DNA of 64,000 nucleotides from Viridibacterium sp047600765 (GTDB lineage Bacteria; Pseudomonadota; Gammaproteobacteria; Burkholderiales; Rhodocyclaceae): contig JASGKF010000002.1 of the NCBI GenBank assembly GCA_047600765.1, positions 434,001 through 498,000 of the forward strand. Direction: 5' to 3'. This document shows positions 61,427 to 64,000 of this stretch, piece by piece. A program made the position numbers and the translations under genes. Every line of letters begins with the position of its first letter. The first letter of the stretch is position 1. The notes beneath the pieces are model-generated. The model did not search any database, was not told the DNA's origin, and saw nothing but the letters and a program-made list of their open reading frames with translations.

Positions 61427-61875
61427 GAGGATTTTACTTTGGCGGCGTCGAGCATGACGGCGGCACGCCCCTCCAGCAGGGGCTTGTCGTTACTGCTCAC
61501 GTTGAACTGGTAGAGCACGGTATTGTCGTCGCCCGACAGGCGCCGCACGCTGATCTGGAGTGCACTTTCGATATCGTCGAGGCGGCTGACGTGGAAGCGC
61601 ACGTCGCGCAGGCTGGCCAGAAAACCGGCGCGCGGCCGATCTGCTTCGCTTTGCCGGGCCAGCAGGGCGCCGTGCAGGGCCATGCCTTGTGCAGCGATCT
61701 CGACACCGCAGGCGACGCCGAGGCGACCCTCGCTGCGCAAGGGCATCTGCAGATTGCGATGCTGGTGCGTCAGCGCGGTCAGTCCCTGTTCGTCCCAGTG
61801 CGTCACGGCTTCCAGCAAGCACATGTCGCCGGCGTGCGGCACATGCGCGGCGATGTCGATGGCAAGGGCTGTCAT
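61423..61875 (-). CDS. Hotdog-fold 3-hydroxyacyl-ACP dehydratase-like protein
   Basis: The 150-residue protein has a single hotdog domain, with catalytic-type His14 (A-H-V-P-H-A-G-D-M) and an acidic residue in C-G-V-E-I-A-A-Q near 57. This matches dehydratases of aryl-polyene clusters (ApeI/ApeP type) that remove water to form the conjugated double bonds. Both ends overlap neighbours by four bases, so it is strictly part of the leftward operon. Confidence 0.87.
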   Translation of the reverse strand: MTALAIDIAAHVPHAGDMCLLEAVTHWDEQGLTALTHQHRNLQMPLRSEGRLGVACGVEIAAQGMALHGALLARQSEADRPRAGFLASLRDVRFHVSRLDDIESALQISVRRLSGDDNTVLYQFNVSSNDKPLLEGRAAVMLDAAKVKSS

Positions 61876-62678
61876 GAGATCCGCAGGGGCGTGACCTGCA
61901 CGGACAAAGACAGGGGCGACAGGTAGTCGAGGTACACCACCCCCGGCTCGTTGCGGGCGAGGCGGCTCATGAGATTGAGGCCACGCGCGGTCGGAATGCC
62001 CTTGTAGATCGTTTGCAGCGCAGACAGGGGCGCTTGTTCGTCGGCGGGCTGGCCAGAGAGATCGACGGTGAGCTCGGCGAGCGAGTGTTCGTTGCGCGTA
62101 GGCGTCAACACCAGCGCAATCGCCATGCGATCGGCGATCGGGCGAGCCTTGCCCAGTGCGCCGCCGTAGTGATCGTCACAGGCGATCAGCATGCAGTCCT
62201 GCTGCGTAGCCTGCACCTGCGTCACGGCCTCCAGCAGGCCTGCAGCGAAGCCGGCGTCGTGTGCGCACAGGCTGGTGGAGCTCGCCATGCTGCCGGTCGC
62301 GATGCTCCAGTAGCCCGAGGCGGCGTTGTGTACCGAGTTGTGGAAGCGCGTTGGCGAGATGCTGCGATCCGTGCTGGCCAGTGTTTCGCACAGTACGTGG
62401 CAGTTCTCGCCGTCACCGCCTGAGGCCGAGAAAACGGTGGGCAGTTGTGCCGCGTCGCTGCCCGCGTGCGCCACAGCTTGCGCACCACTGGTGAGGGCCA
62501 GCTTGACCAGCATGCCAACGCGACGGCGCTCTGCGGGAGGCAGCAGTTGCAGGGTCGGCGGGCGTGTCTCTTCACCGTTGAACGGCGTGGTTTCACGCAG
62601 CAGGCCGACGAGCTGTGACCAGTCGTCGAAGCCGGGGCCAATGGCGCCGATGCCTTGCAGGAAAACGCGGGTGCTCAT
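61872..62678 (-). CDS. Beta-ketoacyl synthase-like chain length factor
   Basis: The 268-residue protein corresponds to the N-terminal part of a ketosynthase and lacks the catalytic Cys. The segment F-H-N-S-V-H-N-A-A-S-G-Y-W-S-I near residue 113 is the hallmark of the chain-length-factor-like partner in aryl-polyene systems, which pairs with an active ketosynthase to set polyene length. It starts one base before the stop of the ketosynthase gene, its likely partner. Confidence 0.9.
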   Translation of the reverse strand: MSTRVFLQGIGAIGPGFDDWSQLVGLLRETTPFNGEETRPPTLQLLPPAERRRVGMLVKLALTSGAQAVAHAGSDAAQLPTVFSASGGDGENCHVLCETLASTDRSISPTRFHNSVHNAASGYWSIATGSMASSTSLCAHDAGFAAGLLEAVTQVQATQQDCMLIACDDHYGGALGKARPIADRMAIALVLTPTRNEHSLAELTVDLSGQPADEQAPLSALQTIYKGIPTARGLNLMSRLARNEPGVVYLDYLSPLSLSVQVTPLRIS

Positions 62679-62679
62679 G

Positions 62680-63894
62680 TCAGAGGGCCTCCCGGCGGCA
62701 CAGGGCGAGGCTGCAATTAGTGCCGCCGAAGCCGAAGGAATTGCTCAATGCGCGACGCACAGGCGCTTCACGGTTGGACAGCAGGTAGTTCACCGGAATC
62801 GTCGGGTCGAGCTCTTGTGTATTCACGCCGCCCGGCATGAACTGGTGACGCATGGCCAGCGCGGCAATCACTGCTTCGGCGCCGCCCGCCGCGCCCAGCG
62901 TGTGGCCGGTGGCGCCCTTGGTCGAGCTGCAGGGTGTCGTGTTGCCGAACAGGGCGGCGACGGCCTTGCCTTCGGCGGCGTCGTTACTGGGCGTCGCGGT
63001 GCCGTGCAGGTTGATGTAGTCGACGTCGCTTGTCTGCCAACCGGCCTGCGTCAGCGCGCCCTGCATGGCGATGCGCGCGCCCAGCCCTTCGGGGTGCGGT
63101 GCGGACATGTGGTGTGCGTCCGCCGACTCACCGACACCGGCGAGCATGATGTCGTCATCCTCCGCGGGGTTGGCATCGGCGCGTTCGAGCAGGGCGAAGG
63201 CGGCGGCTTCACCGATGGACAGGCCCTGACGATGGGCGTCGTAGGGGCGGCACAGGTCGGTCGACAGCAGCTGTAGCGAATGGAAGCCGTACAGCGTGGT
63301 GAGGCACAGCGAATCGACACCGCCGACGATGGCGGCATCGATGAGGCCGGCCGCGATCAGGCGCTGCGCATTGCCGAACACCTTGGCGCTCGACGAGCAG
63401 GCGGTCGACACAGCAACGGCTGGGCCCTGCAGGTCGAACGCGGTGCGCACGAAGGCCGCGATCGAGTAGGTGTTGTGCGTGCGGGCGTAATCGAAATCCG
63501 CCGGCAGATGCCCCTGCGCATCCAGGTGGCGATAGCCGATTTCGGTTTGCAGGATGCCCGAGGTACTGGTGCCGAGAAACACGCCGACGCGTTGTGCGCC
63601 GTAGCGCGCACGGGCGGCGCGCACCCGTTCGACGAAGCCGTCCTGCTGCAGGGCCAGCCAGCCCAGCCGGTTGTTGCGACAGTCGAAGCCGACCAGTTCT
63701 GCGGGCAGAACGACGTCATCGACGCCGCTGACCTGACCGATGAAGGCGGGCAGGTCCACGGTCTCGAACGGTGCGCTTGAGAGGCCGGTGCGCGCAGCCA
63801 GCAGCGCATCGCGTGTGGCAGAGAGTCCATGCCCCAGGCAGGAACTGAGCGTGAAGCCGGACAGATGCAAGGGTTGGGTTTGCGGTGCAGGCAC
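62680..63894 (-). CDS. Beta-ketoacyl synthase of the aryl-polyene cluster
   Basis: The 404-residue condensing enzyme has Cys166 (S-T-A-C-S-S-S-A), His297 (N-L-H-G-T-A-T), Lys326 and His331 (G-A-T-G-H-T-L-G-A-A-G-G), a complete active site. It is the likely catalytic partner of the adjacent chain length factor. It leads the leftward four-gene operon, and a possible promoter lies 70 bases upstream of its start. Confidence 0.93.
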   Translation of the reverse strand: MPAPQTQPLHLSGFTLSSCLGHGLSATRDALLAARTGLSSAPFETVDLPAFIGQVSGVDDVVLPAELVGFDCRNNRLGWLALQQDGFVERVRAARARYGAQRVGVFLGTSTSGILQTEIGYRHLDAQGHLPADFDYARTHNTYSIAAFVRTAFDLQGPAVAVSTACSSSAKVFGNAQRLIAAGLIDAAIVGGVDSLCLTTLYGFHSLQLLSTDLCRPYDAHRQGLSIGEAAAFALLERADANPAEDDDIMLAGVGESADAHHMSAPHPEGLGARIAMQGALTQAGWQTSDVDYINLHGTATPSNDAAEGKAVAALFGNTTPCSSTKGATGHTLGAAGGAEAVIAALAMRHQFMPGGVNTQELDPTIPVNYLLSNREAPVRRALSNSFGFGGTNCSLALCRREAL

Positions 63895-63963
63895 GGGGAA
63901 TCTGGTCAGGTAGCGGGCGTTTGGTGGGGGTGACGCACTGGCTGGTCGCCCGGGAACGCGGGG

Positions 63964-63972
63964 ATTTTAGCA
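63964..63972 (-). promoter_or_regulatory. Extended -10 element of the leftward aryl-polyene operon
   Basis: Read leftwards, TGC-TAAAAT is an extended -10 box (TG one base before the hexamer). No clear -35 box is seen. Transcription would begin near 63957, giving a leader of about 60 bases before the ketosynthase start at 63894. Confidence 0.35.
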
Positions 63973-64000
63973 TCCCGTGCCGGTGCTACCCCGGGCGCTG

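Overview
The window looks like chromosomal DNA of a high-GC betaproteobacterium, most likely of the Rhodocyclales/Burkholderiales type. This is inferred from codon bias, the heme-binding bacterioferritin/Bfd pair, the UbiUVT genes, the HPr-rel-A operon and a porin style typical of that class. No plasmid, phage, CRISPR or transposase gene is visible. Gene order is mostly short operons with 1-4 nt overlaps.

Layout. 0-0.8 kb: the start of an exported protein (cut by the window edge) and a small outer-membrane-like protein. 1.2-4.5 kb: monothiol glutaredoxin, then a four-gene HPr-rel-A operon (cysteine-rich exported protein, PqqD-like chaperone, HprK-like kinase, nucleotidyltransferase). 4.8-9.5 kb: a Ser/Thr kinase with a cyclic-nucleotide-binding domain, argH, and a LytS/AlgZ-AlgR type two-component pair whose kinase gene is frameshifted. 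9.5-16 kb: a 123-bp palindrome, a ZntB/CorA transporter, tRNA-Ala(CGC), otsBA with a membrane-anchored OtsA, a XylR-like regulator and a first porin. 17-24.9 kb: LysR/azoreductase/pirin, alginate-lyase-like protein, RhlE helicase with a structured leader, bfr-bfd and truC. 24.9-40.7 kb: five TPR-glycosyltransferase genes in two blocks, ubiUVT, oligogalacturonate lyase, a second porin 97% identical to the first but inverted, and a frameshifted peptide-binding protein. 40.8-55 kb: aminotransferase, periplasmic binding protein, outer-membrane barrel + ZnuA + ZnuB, and housekeeping genes (uppP, hemW, rdgC, yceH, antiporter). 55-64 kb: an aryl-polyene/xanthomonadin-like biosynthetic cluster.

How the genes work together. 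The 55-64 kb cluster contains a chorismatase (starter 3- or 4-hydroxybenzoate), an acyl carrier protein, two complete ketosynthases, a chain-length-factor-like ketosynthase, a ketoreductase, a dehydratase, a FAD-dependent halogenase-like enzyme, an acyltransferase and a glycosyltransferase. Together these suit synthesis and lipid attachment of a possibly halogenated aryl-polyene pigment; activation and export genes probably lie beyond base 64000. The TPR-glycosyltransferase genes next to the porin suggest a protein- or surface-glycosylation function. UbiUVT indicates O2-independent ubiquinone synthesis, so a facultative lifestyle.

Three genes (7640-8711, 30785-31948, 38811-40740) carry single-base indels in otherwise well-preserved coding sequence. 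They may be recent mutations or assembly errors, so they should be checked before being called dead.
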